Numbered from the stretch's first letter, positions 1 through 12,620 are shown. The stretch: 64,000 nt of DNA from Toxorhynchites rutilus septentrionalis (GCF_029784135.1 NC_073744.1:28564981-28628980), one strand, 5' to 3'. Translations and numbers: made by a program. Notes: generated by a model not told the origin, from the sequence alone.

Positions 1-102
1 CTTGAACGAGAATTGTGTCTTAAAATAATCCTCTAATAATAATAATAATAGTTTTTGTAGAAGTACTAGGAATCTTATAGTAAAAGGTAATTTTAAAGAG
101 TA

Positions 103-217
103 GATTAGAAGATGAACAGTTCTGCGATTGGACCCATGAACGTGCGCTCAGTAAGAAAACGTGAATGTGATAACGAAAAATAAATTTTAAGCAGGACGAA
201 GTTTCCCAGTCAGCTAG
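103..217 (+). mobile_element. Helitron 3'-terminal fragment
   Basis: The segment from GATTAGAAGATGAACAG to the terminal CTAG (214-217) matches the last part of the full Helitron that ends at 4793: the same ATTGGACCCATGAAC block, AAACGTGAATGT block and terminal GACGAAGTTT...CAGCTAG, followed by T as expected for a Helitron. The fragment is diverged (TTTCCCAGTC against TTGCCGGGTC) and only the 3' end is present. No Rep/helicase coding is visible. Confidence 0.7.
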
Positions 218-811
218 TATACAACAAATTGTTAGCTTGAAAGCATTTTATTTCAGAGAACGTCGCAGTTGCAGAAAAAAGCATCTGATGCATTGGCCAT
301 CGTAACAATTACCTAACCTCGAATTTATAACTGCTTCGTCAGCAGCTGGTATAGGACCTGCATCCAACGATCGCGTTAAACTCACTTATTGATGATATAG
401 ATGATGCTTTCAATATCCTAAACTTTAACTGAATAGGAATGTTCAGGTAAAATTCAATTGGACAACAATTGCAATCAATTTTTTTTTCTACGTTTACTTT
501 TTAGTGAAGATCTGATTCGTCCACACCCGCAAAGTATTGTCTAGAATGGTGGAATTTGGACTAAAGTTTCGTTCTAGCCGCATAAAATAATTTTACGGTA
601 GTCATTTTAGGATAATCATCGAACGATAATTATGAAGGCTTGAATTGTATTCTCCGAATGTTCCCGTGAAACATTGTTTCGTTCATTGTAACGTGTTGTG
701 TAGGATAGCTATTATTCGTTATAATATATCAGATATCATTGTGTTAGTACTAGTATTAATTTATATAAAGTCGCATTGGATATCAATTGAATAATTCGCA
801 TCGAGGTTTTT
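218..811. other. No recognisable feature
   Basis: A/T-rich sequence with no long ORF, terminal inverted repeat or RNA gene that I can support. Confidence 0.5.
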
Positions 812-1032
812 TTAAAATTGTTGTTTAAACTTCCATGAAAACAAATAAAGCCACAACAAGATTCGAGCAATTTTGCGATCGGTCGACGTGGTGCCAGATT
901 GGCACAGTGTTGGCTCGTAATTGGTTGTCGGATACGAAGGGTAGGTCGACAAAATCATTGCAAAATGGCACAATATCGGCACCGCTGTCGACACCATTTG
1001 TTGGGACCGATCTGACACAACAATGTAGAGAA
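812..1032. repeat. Dispersed repeat, copy 1 (relatives at 37441-37680 and 34738-34850)
   Basis: The block containing GGTGCCAGATTGGCACAGTG, GTAGGTCGACAAAATCATTG and ACACCATTTGTTGGGACC recurs with modest divergence at 37480-37680, and its first part recurs at 34790-34850. It contains a short palindrome, GTGCCAGATTGGCAC. No intact ORF is convincing in either strand. The type is unknown; it could be internal sequence of a MITE or of a decayed element. Confidence 0.6.
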
Positions 1033-1094
1033 GGAAGTCCGTCCGGATCAAAGAAAGTTGAACCAAAACAAAACGAAATAAATTCGCGTTGAGG
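1033..1094 (+). repeat. Fragment shared with the interior of the MITE at 5021-5348
   Basis: A GTCCGG...GAAAGT...GAACCAAAACAAAA...GAA.TAAATT.GCGTTGA stretch occurs here and at 5142-5198 with a few substitutions. No terminal repeats survive here, so it looks like an internal remnant of the same family. Confidence 0.5.
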
Positions 1095-3045
1095 GCAGGG
1101 TTGCCAATAATATTTAAAAAAAAACTGGAAGATTGCTCTTAAAAAACTGGAAGAAAACTGGATCCTGTAAAACCGCTTTAATTTACGAAGATCTTGTTTG
1201 ATGTATCTAAAATGATTCTAATGCTTGATAAATCAAATTTCCTTCAAAGCTTCATGCAGTATTTTTATGCAGTTAATAAAATGACAAAATAAACCATTAA
1301 GTAATCATATCATTGAGCAGATCACAATGACGTTTTTCTCCACTCGAACATAACTGTGGAACAAAGTTTGAGGAGCATTTTCTAGAACCTGTAGAAAAAA
1401 CGGGTTAATTCGGGCAAAATTTGAAAAAAATTGTGCTTATTGTTTCATGGCCATAAAATCACTGATAGAAGATCGTCGCAAAACTGCGACAATCGTCTCA
1501 CAATATTAAACCTGAATGCTTTTTGCTCAGACATTTCATGGGGGATCCTTGGTATTTTGTACCTATCGAATGCACCTAACAGTGTATTGCAATTTTATTA
1601 TAAAACTTCTTATAGTTAATAGCGAATAGGAAACTTCTAATTCCCCATATATTTATGTTGTTTTCTTAACACGGACAAGACAGGTCTCATCCGCGTTAGG
1701 AACACGTATTGCGGTCTGCACATTTATAGTTATCTTTCGCACAGCCCAGAGAGAAATTACTGTTATCAAATGATTTTAACTCCATTCATGAAGTATGGAA
1801 GCTCAAGTCATTGTAAATATTGAATTCGTCCTCAACAAGATGGCTCTTGTTGGAATCCGTCGTTAGACATAACCTGGAGAAGTTTAATAACAACCGAAAC
1901 CAAATAGTGAGACTAATCTTGAATCATTTTAACGACACGGTGACTAAACCTGTTTTTTCACTATTGATTATTAAGTTGAACAAAACAAACTGAAACATCC
2001 AAATACACTCAGATTAATTCAGAAACCAGCAAAATTTTCCTCTCTCGAGCTACATATGTTCAGAATAATACACAAATCTAAGGAAGCAGAATTGGACTTT
2101 GCAGATTTTGAACACCATCTAAAGAAGCCAAATACATCTACATCGATGTTGAAGTTGTAGAAACAGAACTACTGAACTGCGGAATCGTCAAACGTTTGAA
2201 CGACGAAAGCTCGATTAAAACATATAAATTTAAATAAAAACATTCCCAATTATTTTTTTTAAGAATGAGGAAATTCTGTTGAAATCTATCTGTATCCTAA
2301 GCATATGATCATATATGCTATAATGTAACCACAAATCGCCCAACCGGCATATAATGGTACCCGAAAAATTGTCAACATGGTTACATGGACGTTTGGCGAC
2401 AGGGATTCGTGCGGTATCCGCTGCCCGCAGGTTTTCTCACGTCTCGCAGTCTCGCATTTCACATTTTTCAGCTCTTCACTAACTACTGCTCATTGGCAAT
2501 GCAGTGCTTCTGGTAGTAGGTACGATGTACGACCAGCCCACAACTCACCACAGGTCGGAAGAGGCTAATTTGTTGAAAATTCCGCTCGTATATACCACGT
2601 ATTGTGTATATGCACATGTACGGACTCCATTGTAGCATTCCAGCACGGAATGGCAACAACATTGTCCGTTGGAGAAAAGATAAAACGCAAACCAGTGCTC
2701 TCGTTTGAGTTCTGAACCGTGGACACAATGGTATCTTTGGAGCGTGGGGTTTTGTGAGAACGATGGCCCTATGATAGCGATGACTCCCGTTGCACTGATT
2801 GACAATCATTAGAATGTACACCAGCCCGCTGTTGCGGCTAGGAGATCGATGGAAATGTACATTAACCCTCTAAGACCCAAACTTTTTATTCGTTTAAAAA
2901 ACCCATTCCACTTTGATCTCGAATTTCCGACTATCAACATAAAATACTCCTAGCTCCTGCTAGCTGTCAGCATAAAACCAATGTGGATGTGTGATAGATG
3001 AAATTATTCTAAAGACGTTCGAGTGGGGGTGAACATTGAAAATAA
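1095..3045. other. No recognisable feature
   Basis: No transposon termini, RNA gene or coding region supported on either strand. Short ORFs at 2377-2821 overlap in several frames and show no recognisable domain. Confidence 0.5.
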
Positions 3046-3053
3046 TCTATATA

Positions 3054-3990
3054 CAGTGAGAGCTCCCTATAGCGACATCGCAACGGACCGTCGTTATAGA
3101 GAATTGTCACTATAAAAGATTGTCCTTATAGAGAGCTTAGATGTCGCTATAAAGAGAGTAACGCCCAAGCTCATGCAAAACAATCAAATTATATTAGAAA
3201 CAAAAACAATTGATGTCTAACCATCTTGAAACAAAAAACATTGAACATGAATATAAAATTCAGCTCATTAGTCCGATACGATTTTTTCTCTAGATAGTAA
3301 ATAGTGATAAATGAGTAAATTGTATTTTTTTTGTTAATGACCCCTGAAAAGCACCTACTTGCTGGTTTTAAGAGGGTGGGCTTTTAGTTTCATTGTTGAA
3401 TGCTGCGTCAGATCCTTATTCAATAAAAGATTTAATAAATGATTGATTTTTTTTATCTGATCGCCAGACAAAATATACCAAGTGAATATCTTGCCATTAT
3501 TCTTACCCTTTTTACGACTCTAGTCCATATTTTTGATAATGAATGAATTCGCATTGTGCGGTACATTGAATTCATTAGATAATATTGTCTGTTTTAGTAC
3601 CCTTTTCAAACCTTTGAATTATGACCAATTTATTTTTAGCGTGTTTTCCAGCTCATTATGGGCAGTGAATGTTTTCGAAGTAAAAAAAACGATACTTCAA
3701 GTTATTGCCTGAATTCGAATTCAAAAGCTTTATCCATATAACAATTGCGCAGACAAGAATTTCATTTTTAAAATTATTGCAAAAAATTAATGCAAATTTA
3801 TTCTTTTGCTCTAGAGAATGCTATGGTTTAGTAAATAGAAGCGATAATGTGTCGTTATAGGGGAAGGTCGTTATAGAGAAATGTCGCAATAAAGAAAAGA
3901 ATTTCTATGCGATTTTGAAGGGACCTTTGGAAATGTCGTTATAGAGAAATTTGTCGCAATAAAGATTGTCGTTGTAGAGAATTTTGACTG
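3054..3990. mobile_element. pogo-like MITE nested in the Helitron
   Basis: The terminal repeats are CAGTGAGAGCTCCCTATAGC on the left and, reverse-complemented, CAGTCAAAATTCTCTACAAC on the right, flanked by TA at 3052-3053 and 3991-3992. Many subterminal copies of TCGTTATAGAGAA lie in both orientations. The element is 937 bp with no transposase. The terminal CAG and TA target are typical of pogo-type elements. The same family, with the same subterminal block, occurs in the opposite orientation at 53852-56533. Confidence 0.8.
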
Positions 3991-4183
3991 TATATAAAAA
4001 TGGATTTCTGTCTGTCTGAATGTCTGTCTGTCTGACTGTCTGTCTGTCTGTCTGATTCTTATGGACTCGAAAACTACTGAACCGATCGACAATTGGTATG
4101 TAGGGGTTTTGTGGCCGGTGAAGGTTTTCAAGATAGTTTGAGACCCCTCCTCCTTCTCTTAGGGATGCAATAAATATTTCTAT

Positions 4184-4625
4184 GGTAGTTAGACTCTCCA
4201 CCCTCCTCTCTAAGAAGAGGCTGTCATACAAAAGAAACACAAATTTCTGCATTACTCAATAATTAATCAAGCAAATGAAAGCAAATTTGGCATGTGAAGG
4301 TTATGGAGTGCAATAAATGTTTTTACGGTGGTTAGATACTCCTCCCCTTTCTCTTAGGGGGGGCTTCCATACAAATGAAACACAAATTTCTGCATTACTC
4401 AAAAATTAATCAAGCAAATGGAACTAAATTTTGCGTGTGGAGGTTTTAGGGTACAATAAATGACTCTATGGTGGTTAGATACTCCTCCCCCTCTCTTAGG
4501 TGGGGCTGTCGTACAAAAGAAACACAAATTTCTGCATTACTCAAGACAAACCAAATTTGGCATGTGGAGGTTTTAGGGTACAATATTTTTTTTAAAGGTG
4601 ATTAGATACTCCTCCCCTCTCTCTA
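4184..4625 (+). repeat. Tandem repeats inside the Helitron
   Basis: Four diverged units begin near 4184, 4327, 4470 and 4597 (spacing 143, 143 and 127 bp). Each carries GGT.GTTAGA..CTCC, a C-rich CTCTCTTAGG run, and ACACAAATTTCTGCATTACT in all but the last unit. Internal tandem repeats of this kind are common in non-autonomous Helitrons. Confidence 0.75.
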
Positions 4626-5020
4626 AGGGGGAGCTGCCATACAAAATTCAACGAGGTCGATTAGAAGATCAATCGATGAACAGTTCTGCGATTGGACCCA
4701 TGAACTTGCTCATAGTAAGAAAACGTGAATGTTTGAAGGTATTGATAACAAAAAACAAATTTTGGGCGGGACGAAGTTTGCCGGGTCAGCTAGTTTGGTA
4801 TAAATCATCAGAAAATATCTTCCGCCAGATAAACATGTCCTGCTTGTATCATTCTCAAAAACATTATTCATTCAAAGACCCCTCCCCCTTCTTCTGAGGA
4901 AAGTTTGTATTTCGTGTCGAAATCTATTACGTCGCCATTTCAATTATTCAACGGTTCAATCTGACATTCTATTTTTGTCCCTCGACACACGTACATCGTG
5001 TCGAACGGCAGCTATCCTTA

Positions 5021-5348
5021 AGACGCGTCCACATTACGCCAATCGGCCTTGGCCGCCCGGTAAAGCCGACTAAATGTACCGCCCGGGCTTGCCGACGTGC
5101 CGAAAATCGACTCGAATCAAACCGAACCCAACCCGAAACAAGTGGGTCCGGTTCGAGAAAGTCGAACCAAAACAAAATGAAGTAAATTAGCGTTGACGAC
5201 ATTGTGCTTTGTGTGTTCGTGAGGACTTCGTGCATCCGACGGGACTTCGGCTTCGTGCACCTGATGGGGCGTCCACATTACATAACGAATCGAATATGCC
5301 GCCTGGTACAGACCGATCGGCATCATTCGGCATGATGTGGACGCGCCT
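5021..5348. mobile_element. Harbinger-like MITE, 328 bp
   Basis: The left end AGACGCGTCCACATTA pairs with the right end, whose reverse complement is AGGCGCGTCCACATCAT. TTA flanks both sides (5018-5020 and 5349-5351). A 3-bp TTA target is characteristic of PIF/Harbinger. It has a G/C-rich interior and no coding capacity. A second internal GCGTCCACATTA lies at 5268. Confidence 0.7.
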
Positions 5349-5351
5349 TTA

Positions 5352-7640
5352 CGCGCTCCTGTTGTCGCCATTTGTGGATCACCTCGAATCGGTTCCGGCA
5401 CACCTTACCGGTTTCCGCTTGATCGTTTGCGATTCACCGGGTGAATGGTTATTGTCTTCCTGATTTCTCCACGTGTGGCACCGGTGTGGTTTGCTACAAG
5501 AAGTCAATCGAGGCACCAATGAAAATAAATGATCTCAATAAATCCGGTTGCCCGTTTTGTTGTGTTTTTTTCCGATGTTATTCTTGGCGTTCTGGTGCGA
5601 AGCACGTCTAGCTTGCGCATGGTACCCCGTATTTATAATCGGGGTATGGGACATTAATCGAGAATCGTGTCCATACGCGATAATGGATGTGTGCTAGGAA
5701 AGGTTCGCATTTCGTGGACCCTTTTTTCCTGCGTTCTTCCTCGAAGATGCTCGAGGTTTGCTTTTTTCGGAGAGTTTCATGGTCCGTATCATCTGAGCAA
5801 TGTTGTGGATTCAATGCTTATTGATGAATTCGAAAACCGAGGATTGATTGAGCGTCATGTTGGGAGCGATTGTCGTTCCATTAATTTGTGAGAGAATGGT
5901 GGATGGAATTTTACTAACCACCTTTCAGAGGGGAAAATAGGAAGCCATTCGTCAAGCTTGTTATTCATCGAAGACCGTTTAAAGCACCGATGTCAAACGA
6001 TGCACCGTTGATATGTGAATTGAATCTCGAACAAACATTTTCTTTCGATTATTATCGTCTGTCATTCTTCACAGGCTCCGACCGACGAAAGTCTCAACTA
6101 ACAGTCCTTAACGGGAGTTACGTTGGGAGACCATACCAGAGGAGGGACGGCTGAAGAAGCTCCAGAAACCACAAGTAGATAATGGCAGTTAGAAATAATA
6201 TTTATGCCACGATAGAGGCAATGGAATCTGCTCGGATCTGCTAACTTGTTCTATCTTATGTGTGTGTGTGTATGTTTGTGAGTTGTTGCGGAAGCTGTGC
6301 AGCCGATCCGAGCCAAAGTAAAGTCACAAGGAGACAACTTTTCCACTACTAGAAGTTGGGTGTCGAGAAAAATGAGTTTCTCTTCTCGCTTCGGCTCGTT
6401 TTTTCCCACACTTAACTGAATGCGAAACCGAGTGTGAAAATATGGTTTCATACCACGATGAGAATGTGCAACTGTCTTGAATTGCGGAGTTTATCTCATC
6501 GTTACGTTATTTTGGGTTCCATTAGAGAAATAAACATGATTTGAATGATCTCCCCGTCTATGATTGTCGTCCTGATAGCAATTGGGCAATTTTTCAAAAG
6601 TTGTTATGTAACCACAACGGCACAACGGATAAAAGACAACACTCTCACATTCGCTTGGAGTGACCTGATAATGGGGGCTTTGTTATGCTTTTTTACTGCC
6701 AGGAGCCAGGCGTGTTAGTTTTAGAGGCGCGTAAAAACATAGAGCTGACAGCAGGAAAAAGGGTTTAGCACTTCAAGAGGGGCAGAAAGGTTTTCCAACT
6801 TTCGCGCGCTAGCAGAAAATGCTTTTCGCTTACACCGCACCTACCTGTCCCAACCACTCAAATATTTTAACATAGCAAATGTGTTTGCTTGGCTGTGGAC
6901 CGCTATCCTGCGCGGGTGTGTTATCATATTTCCAGGAGTTGTTCGTACCCCGGGAGTGTGTGTTTTCTCTTGTTTCCTTCGTGGGAATTCACAGTAATCT
7001 GAAACCTGTTTTGGCTTATGTTACATTTGCATTTCATGAGATATTCCGAGGAAACACAATTTGAGGATGGTTTTCCCGCCGGAAGTATTCAAATTCTGCC
7101 GTACCTGTACGCTATGAAGCACCCGAACCCGCTGGCGAACAAATCTGCAAAAATAAAATGTTGCAAAATGACCAAACTGGATTCAACCATAGAATAATTG
7201 ACGATGCCGATACTGGGAAATCTCAATTCTATTCTGTTTCAAAACAACTCCACATTGGATTTGTCATCATGATTTCCAGCTATACCTGTCACTGACTCTG
7301 GACATATTTCAGTTGGTTTTGGCGTATCATTTCGATTGGGAGCAGGCAGTGTATACGTGTTCACGCTAGCTAGAGCTGGTGGGACATTGCTTGAGGCCCA
7401 TCCGATGCGGAGAATGTACATTCGACCGCACATCTCCATCTCAAGCTGCCTCGCCATTTCGTTCTCAAGCAACGACAATTTGTGAATTCATGATTCATTG
7501 GACTTGTCCGGGACCGTGTACGCAAATTGCCTGTTGGAGTGCAATTATCTCCGCAAGTGTTGTGGAAAAGTAGAGTGACCCATTTTTTCTGAATGGCACC
7601 GAACGCAGAGCACTCGGCAGTAGGAGTCGATTTATTCATA
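5352..7640. other. No recognisable feature
   Basis: Mixed-composition sequence with several short overlapping ORFs, the longest about 90 codons, none with a recognisable domain or splice context. A short TG run lies at 6259-6278. This could be intergenic or intronic host sequence. Confidence 0.45.
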
Positions 7641-8073
7641 AATCAATCGAACTCCGAGCGTTCCCAAATAAAATCTATCAGACTGATAATCTTTCATGGC
7701 AAGAGAAATCATTTTTCCACACTCTCAAAGTGAAATCATTAAATCAGAAATCAGCAAAAAGAAATGCGGCACATCAGCAAATCAACGAATCAACAAATCA
7801 GCAAACCCAAAAATCGGAAAATTAGCAAATTCAATAATGAAAATCTAAAAATCCGAAAATTCAAAAATTTGAAAATTCGATTCGAAAATTCGGAAATTCA
7901 AAAATTCGAAAATTCGAAAATTTGAAAATTTGAAAATTTGAAAATTTGAAAATTCTAAAATTTAAAAATTTTAAGATTTGAAAAACCTAAAACTCGAAAA
8001 TATGAAAATTCTAAAATTCGGAAATTTGAGAATTCAAAAAATCGAAAAATTCGAAGGCTCGAAAATTCAAATA
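7641..8073 (+). repeat. Short-period A/T-rich repeat array, left part
   Basis: After a lead-in containing AATCAATCG and CGAGCGTTCC, the sequence becomes AAATCAGC-type repeats and then an 8-bp array with consensus GAAAATTC (about 7850-8060). The same lead-in followed by the same repeats recurs from about 9440, so the whole composite appears duplicated. Confidence 0.7.
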
Positions 8074-8938
8074 CAAGTCGGACTCGATTATATACAGACT
8101 CGATTATATGTGATTCGATTACATACAATTTTGGACTCGATTATATACAGTTTGGAATTTTTTTTTGTATTTCAAATTTGACTTATTTCAAGAAGAAATA
8201 TAACCTTTCAACGTTAAGGTGAAATTTAAGTGACTATTACATGTACAGTGGGGTAAAATTAGAATTTTGAAGATTTTGCGTGATTTTTGAAGATTTTGCT
8301 TAAAATTTTCACCAGGAATTGTTTATATTGATATTGCAGCCAAATTAAGAAAGATAGAAGTTAGGTGTCAAAGAACAAAGCGGTTAGAGAGCTTCAATTC
8401 AATTGATAGAAACAATCTAATTTAATATAATTTTTCAGTCTAAAATTAATAACAACACATTTAAAAAGATTAACTTTTAAGTTTTTCACTTCCAAAATGT
8501 GATTAAAATCCACTAATTTAGATGTTCCACCACTATATCCTGCGCTAAATTTTCTCATCAAATGAAAGCAACAGAATCGTCTTCCGTAACGTACTTTTTG
8601 ATGTAGAGCCAGTTTGAGGCAACAGAGCCCGAAACAAAAAAAAAAAAGTTCTATAACTCTGTCATTGTTGAAATACGTTGAAATACGCATATGTATAGAA
8701 GGATTTTCTTCATCAAATATGATCCATCACCTCCTGAGAGAATCCGGATATTTTTTTTTTTCATATGAGACTTAAAGGGGATGAATCAAAAATCAAATTC
8801 TCCTTTTTTTATTCAAAAAACGAAAAATACATTATAAAAAACCATAAAAAAATATGTTTTTTTGACTCGATTAAATACAGGATTCGATTATATACAGTGA
8901 AAATAAATCCGAGACTGTATATAATTGAGTCCGCGCTG
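8074..8938. mobile_element. pogo-like MITE inside the 8-bp array
   Basis: The left end CAAGTCGGACTCGATTATAT and the right end, reverse complement CAGCGCGGACTCAATTATAT, form the terminal repeats, with TA on both sides (8072-8073 and 8939-8940). Further copies of CTCGATTATATACAG lie subterminally. It is 865 bp with no transposase. Its interior resembles sequence near 46000-46250 (ATCAAATATGATCC and CACCTCCTGA are shared), suggesting a related decayed copy there. Confidence 0.7.
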
Positions 8939-8940
8939 TA

Positions 8941-10410
8941 ATCAGAAATTCGAAAAATTTGAAAATCGGAAGAAAAATTCAAATATCCAAAATTCGAAAA
9001 TTGGGAAATTCAAAAATTCGAATATTCGAAAATTTGAAAATTCGAAAATATGAAAATTCGAAAATTGGAAAATTCGAAAATTCGAAAATTCGGAAATTTG
9101 AGAATTAAAAAATTCCAAAACTCGAAAATTCGAACATTCAAACATTAGAAGATTCAAAAAGTCGAAAATTTGAAAATTAGAAAATTCTTAAATTGAAATA
9201 AAAATTTGTATGTACAAAAATTTGAAAATCCGAGAATCCGAAAATTTTAGAACTCCAGATTCGAAAATTCGAAAACTTGAAAATCCGAAAATCTGTGAAT
9301 TCGAGAATTCGAAAATCTGAAAATCCGGCTGTCCGCGAATCCGAAAATGCCGAAAAGCCGAAAACCCGTAAAAGTTAAAAGGAGTTAAAGGTGTTTTTTC
9401 TACAAATCAATTCGAAAATTTGAAAATTTACTGAGTCGAATTTGTTATTACGAATCAATCGCCTTTCGAGCGTTCCTAGGTGAAATCTGTCAGATTTGAA
9501 ATCTTGCTTAGCCAACTCCGATTCGAATGAAATTTTCAACACTTGCTGCAAGAAAAATGTTATGTTTGTTCCATAGTTCCACAGTGAAATCATAAACCTA
9601 GAAGCAAATCAGAAAATCTGTAAATCATAAAATTAACAAATTAGCGAATCGACAAATCCGTAAATCAGCAATTCCGCAATTCAGCGAGTCCACAAATCAG
9701 CCAATCAGCAAATCATCAAATCATCAAATCAGCGCATTAGCAAATTTGCAAATCAGCAAATCAGCAAATCAACGAATCAGCAACTCACCAAACCCGAAAA
9801 TCGGAAGTATTTAGCAAGTGCAAACAAGCAAATCAGCAAATACAAAATTCTAAAATCCAAAAAGTCAAAAATTCGAAAGTTTAAAAATTTGAAAAATCGG
9901 AAATACGGAAATCCGGTAATTCGAAAATACGAAAATTTGAGTATCCGAAAATACAAATATCCGAGAATTCGAGAAGCCGAAAGCCGAAATACCAAAAAAA
10001 CCGTAAAACCAAAAAGCGAAAACCAGAAATTACAAAATCAAAAAAAAACATAAATTCGAAAATACAAAAATCAAAAAAAAAAATACGGAAAACCCGGAAT
10101 CCAAAATTCCATCATTCGGAATTCCGAAAATTCGAACATCTAAAAATACGGAAAATCTGAAAACCGAAAATCCGGGAGCCCAAAAATTCCATTATCCGGA
10201 AAACCAAAAATTTCACATTCGAGAATCCAAGAATGCAAAAAATGGAAAACTCGGGAATCCGGGAATCCGAGAATCCAAAAATTACATAATTCGGAAACCG
10301 AAAATCCGAAAAACCGTAAATCTAAGAATCCAAGATATCAACAGTAAAAAAATAAAAAATCCAACAATCCAAAAATCCAAATATCCAAAATCCAATACCG
10401 AAGACCCTAG
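8941..10410 (+). repeat. Short-period A/T-rich repeat array, middle part
   Basis: The GAAAATTC-type 8-bp array resumes directly after the MITE (8941-9370). The AATCAATCG/CGAGCGTTCC lead-in recurs at 9440-9600, then AAATCAGC units and degenerate AAATCCGAAAA units continue to about 10410. No coding potential is believable here. Confidence 0.7.
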
Positions 10411-11740
10411 AATTCAAATACTCAATAATTTAGAAATCGTAAGATCCAAAAATTCATAAATCGATAAAATTGAAGAACATCGGACAACATCAGAGAAAAT
10501 AAGACACTATCAGAGAAAATCAGCGAAATTAGAAACATAAAAAAAATCTAAGAAAATCAGAAAAAAATCATTTAGTAAAAAAATGGGGAAAATCATAGGA
10601 AATCAAATAAGATCAGAGCGAATTGAAGAAAATCAGAAAAAGTCCTGAAAAAGAATCATTCAGAGGAAATTGAAAAAAAAAACAAAATAGAAAAAAATCA
10701 GATCAATCTGAGAAAATCCATGATAATTGGAGAAAAAATTAGAACATCAGAGGAGATATAAGTAATTCAAAGAAAATCAAGGAAAATCAGACAAAATCAG
10801 GGTGAGTCAATGAATCATAAGGAATCAGACATGATCACAGACAATCACAGATTATTAGAGATATAAGAGAAATTCAAAAATCCAATAATTTAAAAATCCT
10901 AAGATTCCAAAATTCATAAATCGATAAAATTGAAGAACATCGGACAACATCAGAGAAAATAAGACACTACCAGAGAAAATCAGAGAAATTAGAAACAAAA
11001 AAAAATCTGTCATTAAGAAGTAGAAAAAATGGGGAGAATCATAGGAAATCAAATAAGATCAGAGCAAATTGAAGTAAATCAGAAAAAGTTCTGAAAAAAT
11101 TATTCAGAGAAAATTAAAAAGAAAACAAAATAGAAAAAAATCAGAGAAATCTGAGAAAATCCATGATGATTGGAGAAAAAATGAGAACATCAGAGGAAAT
11201 ATAAATAATTCAAAGAAAATCAAGGAAAATCAGACAAAATCAGGGTAAGTCAATGAATCAGAAGGAATCAGACATGATCACAGACAATCACAGATTATTA
11301 GAGATATAAGAGAAATTCAAAAATCCAATAATTTAAAAATCCTGAGATCCAAAAATTCTCCGAATTCAACATCGGAGAAAATAAGACACAATCAGAGAAA
11401 ATCTGAGAAATTAGAAGCAAGAAAAGGGAAATTAGAAAAAAATCATTGAGAATTAAAAAAATGGGAAGAATCATAGGAAATTAAATAAGAAAAAAATTAA
11501 GAAAATCAGAAAAAAACCTGAAAAAAATCATTGATAGAAAATTTTAAAAAATAGAAAAAAATCTGAGAAAATCCATGATAATTAAAAAAATAAGCTGGGA
11601 ATATAAGTAATTCAAAGAAAATCAAGGAAAATCAGACAAAATCAGGGTAAGTCAATAAATCAGAAGGAATTAGACATGATCACAGACAATCACAGATTAT
11701 TAGAGATATAAGAGAAAATCCGAGAAAATAAGAGACAACC
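10411..11740 (+). repeat. Higher-order repeat, three units of about 400-460 bp
   Basis: Units begin near 10411, 10869 and 11310 with AATTCAAA.A.TCAATAATTT and contain, in order, ATCGGACAACATCAGAG (the third unit abbreviates this), TTAGAA blocks, an ATCATAGGAAAT block, AATCAAGGAAAATCAGAC and ATCACAGACAATCACAG. Each unit is built from shorter ATCAGAGAAA-type repeats. Confidence 0.7.
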
Positions 11741-11743
11741 AGA

Positions 11744-11890
11744 TGGGATCTGACGTAGTGGTAACATCCGTACCTCTCACGGCGAAGGTCACGAATTCAA
11801 TTCTCACTCCAGACATTCTTCCGAAATGGAAGTGAAGTGACGAACCAGCCAAAATTGTTGAATATCACTATAATATAGAAAGAAAAAAAA
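11744..11890 (+). mobile_element. tRNA-derived SINE (family 2)
   Basis: It starts with GGATCTGACGTAGTGGTAAC (box A-like TGACGTAGTGG), followed by a box B-like GGTCACGAATTCAATTC, then TTCTTCCGAAATGG and GTGACGAACCAGCC, and ends in an A-rich tail. It matches the copy at 29607-29761 throughout. It is not a functional tRNA gene because no cloverleaf can be drawn. Confidence 0.7.
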
Positions 11891-12620
11891 AATCAGAGAA
11901 AATCAGAAAAAGATCAGAGGAGGCCACAATAAATTAGAACAAATCAGAGAGAATCTGAGACAATCAGATAAAATCGGAGACAGTCAAAGAAAATCAGAGA
12001 AAATCGAAGAAATTCCGAGGGAATAGGAGAAGCCAAGAGATAATCGAGATATCAGAAAAAAGCAGAGAAGGTAAGAGAATATCAGAAAAAATCTTAAAAA
12101 ATCAGAGAAGGTAAGAAAAAAACAGAACAAATCGAGAAAAATACAAGAAAAAGTGTAGAAAGCAACTGATCATTCACCATGAGCTGAGGATTGTACCGCT
12201 CATAACAATTCTATTATGAGGTTTCATATTACTAATATAGTTGTAAGGCAAACATTGTCGAGATATTGAACTCCCGGCCCTGTCGGGCTGACGCCATATG
12301 AACCATAATAAAAATACATATTTTGGAAAAAAAGAAAGCAACAATAAAACTCCAAAAAAATTTAAACAAAAGAAAATAATTTTTTTTTCACAGAAAATCG
12401 AAGAAAACACACAAAAGCAGAAAATATCAGAAAAACCCCTAGGACGAGTTGGAATGAAATCATTCTCTGATCTTCTTTTGTTCTTTTTGATTTTCCGATT
12501 TTCTCCGATTTTTCAGATTTTCTCTGATTTTTTTATTTTCTTTTATTTTATTTGATTTTGTCTGATTTCCTTTCTCTTTTCTTAATTCTGATTTTTTACG
12601 ATTCTTAACTGATTCTTCTA
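11891..12620. repeat. A/T-rich repeat array with a polarity change
   Basis: Up to about 12150 the ATCAGAGAAA-type repeats run in the same sense as before. From about 12470 to 12620 the same motif appears reverse-complemented (GATTTTCTCTGATTTTT). Between them, 12170-12300 is a non-repetitive block with CCCGGCCCTGTCGGGC, possibly an old insertion. Confidence 0.55.

Larger units (their letters stand above)
3046..4793 (+). mobile_element. Non-autonomous Helitron, split near its 5' end by a MITE
   Basis: The 5' end is TCTATATA at 3046-3053, continuing after the nested MITE as TATAAAAATGGATTTCTG and a TCTG run. The 3' end is GACGAAGTTTGCCGGGTCAG followed by CTAG (4790-4793), with a short GC hairpin just inside. 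Host bases A (3045) and T (4794) flank it, as expected for Helitron insertion between A and T. It is about 810 bp without the MITE and its two-base target copy. It encodes no Rep/helicase, so it would depend on a partner. The start and end motifs match a family common in insects. Confidence 0.8.
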
